A stretch of 64,000 nt of DNA from Dicaeum eximium (lineage: Eukaryota; Chordata; Aves; Passeriformes; Dicaeidae): contig VWZP01008105.1 of NCBI GenBank assembly GCA_013396995.1, positions 1-64,000 of the forward strand, given 5' to 3'. The notes beneath the pieces were generated by a model. The model was not told the origin of the DNA and searched no databases. It worked only from the letters and a program-made list of their open reading frames with translations. The position numbers and the translations under genes are program-made. This document shows, piece by piece, positions 61,001 through 64,000 of this stretch (the stretch's first letter is position 1; every line of letters begins with the position of its first letter).

Positions 61001-64000
61001 TTATTGCTGCAATGATGTACAGGCTAGAAGAACACAGCCTGACTTTCAGGCCACAGGTAGTGTTCACATTCCTGGCAGCTGGAAGAAACAAATGAGGGAT
61101 CTTGCAATGGAAAGAAAATGTGAGCCCAGCCCTCTGAGTGTCCATGTTCACAGCAAATACTATACAAAAGCATGGCTCTAAAAAACCCCATGGACAGATC
61201 AACAGACTATTTGGAAAAGGAACACCATGGAACAAATCTGACCCTTAGTAAACCCTAATCCAGCCCAAGCCCTTTTTGAGAACAGAGATGAGGTCTTGGG
61301 GAACAGAAATAAAGCTGAAAGGGGAGGCAGTGGGGCACAGCACAAGGCCACATAGGAAACAAGGAGTTTTACTGCCCAAGGCCAGGTGTTCATTCACCAC
61401 ACCAGGCACCACTAGCTGGGACATGCTCTGGGAGGGTGCCCTATGCTCCCTGCCCAAGAAAATCTCTGTGGCTGGATTTGGGCTGTGTAAATGATTTTGT
61501 TAATGATAAAATAACTGATTGGTTGATTTGCCAGTTGAGGAAGTTCATGCCAAGGAAATCCTGTTCAGTCTCCTACATGTGCCATGACTCTGCATTAAAA
61601 GCCTAAGGACCAAATACCCCAGTCTGTTTCCAGTGTCAGAAAATGAGATGTAACCCAACAGGTTTGCTAAACTAGGATTATGGCCATGCATTTCACACTG
61701 TTGTAACTGTCTCTTGTATTTGTTGCTAACCAAAACAGATTTCATTTAACCTGGGAATTAAGCTGGGCTAGTAGGTTCCAATCTTGCATGAACCTTTTAT
61801 ATTCCTATACTCATTTTCCTACTTCTATCATTTCAGCTTTCTGTAAGTTTATTACATGTGGATGGATACTGGTGCCAGCAGTCTTTTTTCCCTCCAGTTT
61901 CTGCAGCACTTTTCACGTGCATGCTATGTACACTTACTCACACACACAAGGAAGCACTCCCAGTGGAGCTGCTCCGAGTGTGCTGCCAGCACATAGCAGA
62001 GGTGAAACCACCAGGCTGCAATAAAAAGATTTGCCCTTGAGGCAAAAACAGGGATGGAGACAAAAAGCATTTATCATTTCCTGTCACTGTTATTGTCTCA
62101 TGGTTCCTCCTCAGCTAATGCCAGACCTCTGGCAGTGGAGCGGGGAGGGATGGGAGAGCTCATGCTGTGCATCCATTGAATTAACAGTTTGAAGGAAAAG
62201 GCTTCCAGTAGCTCCTTAAAGAATCAGTTAGAAGTGAAGCTCAGGCAAATATACTCTTTAGGTAGGTCCCTTTGCAGGATAGGATTTGACTTGTGAGTTA
62301 TTTAATTTAGTTTAACAAAAAAGTTTTAATTCATTCAATTAAATGCACTTAAATCTGCATTATAATCCTACAGACCCATTAGAGTCAATGTGAACCCTTA
62401 CAGTGACTTTTGTGATTTTGATTCTATAAAATACATTTTCTAATTATATTTATTTAATTTATTTAGTTGTAGTAAAGAGTTCTGACACAGAAAAAAAAAT
62501 CTTATACTTTCTGAATTTAAATCTAATGCTCACTCTACTCCTAAAAGTCACATTTCAATGAAAGACTTCATTCTATCATCAAAGCAAATGAAACATCCAT
62601 GATGTCTGAGCTCTTCTAATGTTTATCAAATGTAGATGCAATTTGAATAAGCAATAGAAATAAAATAAAAATTCCTTTCTATCAGAACTAGAATTTTCTC
62701 TCTGCATTTTTTCTGCACTTAAATAATAAGCATTTAATTTAGTCCTGCCAAAACTACTAAAGAAAAACCCCCAACAAAAAAAAAAATTGAAATATCAGTG
62801 CCTCCACAAAACATTGATAATTTGAAAACAATGTGCTTGACCCTTTCAAAATGTGCAACCTCACTCCTACGCTTTTATTTTTGTAGCAGCCCAAAATCTG
62901 GCAAGACACTTATCTCTCCCATTGACATCACTGAATCATGGATCAGTGCACATAGGCTGGAAGCTTGTGATTAATATCTTCATGCTAGTATTTTTACACT
63001 TAGCTAACTTCCCCCTAAGAATAACTACTATCAGAAATCCAACTACTATCAGAATTTTTTGGTTCACAGTATAACTTGAAGTAATTATTGCAGGTAATTT
63101 CACACTTCCGTTGTAAAAGCAGATAAAGGCAAGCCAGATCACAGATGTGTTGTCCTCAGTGCACTCCATGAAAAAGTAAATGGCAGTCTGTGCCTAAAAA
63201 TGGTATATGCTCTTTTCTCATTTGTAAACTGTGACATGCTATTGTGGTATTTCATATGTATGTAATAACCAGAACTACTCATGCATATATTTCTTTAGTG
63301 GAAAGTGCCTCAAAAACACTTGTTTGGGGCAAAAGAATTGATGTTACTTTTTACCTACAGAAAGCTACAAGACAAGTCAGAACAGTTCCAAAGATTGTTC
63401 TTCATCAACTTTAACTTAGCTGTTCTTCAACCAGATTTCAAGGCTGATATATTTTCCATTTTGAGATAGCACTTTTACATCTTCAGCCTGACCTCTTGTC
63501 TTGTATTTAGTAACCACAGGAGTCCAGGATCTCTGCTGGGAGTCCGCAATGGCAAATAGAATCACCTCATTAAAACCAACATTGAGGTGGCAACAAGCTG
63601 AGGGGACAATAATTTCTTAAACAGCAGCAAGTTGATCTCTTGCTACCTGTTGTCTACCCAAGACCTGAGCAGATGCTCTTGCAGGGCACTGCTCTGCTAT
63701 TGCCATGCCCTCTCTGGCATCTCTGTGTTTCCCAAGCTATGGGAAATAGCTTAAATGACTTGATTTTTTTACCCTCATTTTGCACTCCTGCTTTTGGTAG
63801 CAGAAGTGGTCCCAGGCCTTCTGCAGCTCTCAGTGTTTTGCATCTTTTTACTTCTGTTCTTTCATATTCCTTGCTGTGATGAGGGAGCAGGGTCTACCTG
63901 CCAGCCATGTATGCCTAAGCAAAACTATTTTGGGCTTTGAAGTCTGAGCCAAAGACAAAGCATTCCCAGTAAGATCTGTTTCATATATATCATCTCTTAA
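49081..64000. other. Intronic sequence, no gene seen
   Basis: Apart from the A-rich tract at 51177-51233, I recognise no exon, transposon or RNA gene. Small low-complexity runs occur, for example near 62330-62500. Confidence 0.6.
51177..51233 (+). repeat. A-rich / AAAC tract
   Basis: An A-rich stretch with caaacaaacaaa units and an A run of about 15. On the - strand it encodes the Phe/Leu-rich start of a long chance frame. Confidence 0.9.

Larger units (their letters stand above)
40574..64000 (+). other. MAML2: MAML2 intron 2 (5' part)
   Basis: Sequence downstream of the exon 2 donor. I looked for exon 3, which encodes a Ser/Asn-rich stretch followed by a Gln-rich coiled region, and found no matching open segment on the + strand. 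Exon 3 should lie beyond 64000. The intron contains one decayed CR1, A-rich tracts, a hairpin and a G-rich tract. Confidence 0.88.

Noticed and set aside
40574..64000. MAML2 exon 3
   Set aside because: I looked for the expected Ser/Asn-rich then Gln-rich coding block with flanking splice sites and did not find it; it must lie downstream of the window.
1..64000. tRNA, rRNA, CRISPR arrays, operons or bacterial mobile systems
   Set aside because: No cloverleaf with A/B boxes, rRNA motifs, regularly spaced repeats or dense coding was seen; the window is vertebrate intronic DNA.

Overview
The window is a piece of bird nuclear genome, most likely from a songbird (passerine). Three things point there: several 3'-anchored CR1 LINE fragments of avian type, a 641-bp solo LTR that resembles an LTR I associate with passerine genomes, and one vertebrate coding exon. 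Nothing is prokaryotic: there are no dense genes, operons or long intergenic ORFs, and the sequence is AT-rich and CpG-poor.

The only protein-coding segment I can support is exon 2 of MAML2 (mastermind-like 2, a Notch transcriptional co-activator), on the + strand at 39125-40573. It has a branch-point candidate, a polypyrimidine tract and AG upstream, and a CAG|GTAAGA donor at its end. It encodes 483 residues, starting and ending in phase 0. Bases 1-39124 are therefore part of MAML2 intron 1, and 40574-64000 are part of intron 2. Exon 1, which carries the Notch/CSL-binding MAM-N domain, and exons 3-5 are not in the window.

Intron 1 holds CR1 fragments at about 2251-2350, 3416-4374, 8617-8745, 28617-29056 (one CR1 inserted inside another) and 38002-38050. 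It also holds a roughly 1-kb relic of an old CR1 copy at 16681-17720, expanded by a 37-nt T run, and the solo LTR at 21556-22196. Several simple repeats and a promoter-like CpG-enriched segment near 7533-7788 complete it. Intron 2 holds a canonical polyadenylation signal 49 nt after the exon 2 donor, a fold-back hairpin at 43939-44021, a G-rich purine tract at 48050-48480 and a decayed CR1 at 48891-49080.

I find no unknown gene system. The best leads are structural or regulatory: (1) the hairpin whose loop side carries a 24-bp exact copy of sequence 0.8 kb away; (2) a 23-bp exact copy of upstream sequence at the 5' junction of the 3.4-kb CR1; (3) a possible intronic poly(A) site that would truncate MAML2 after exon 2; (4) a TATA/CpG/CSL-motif segment in intron 1. 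These come from reading the sequence by eye; no database search was possible.
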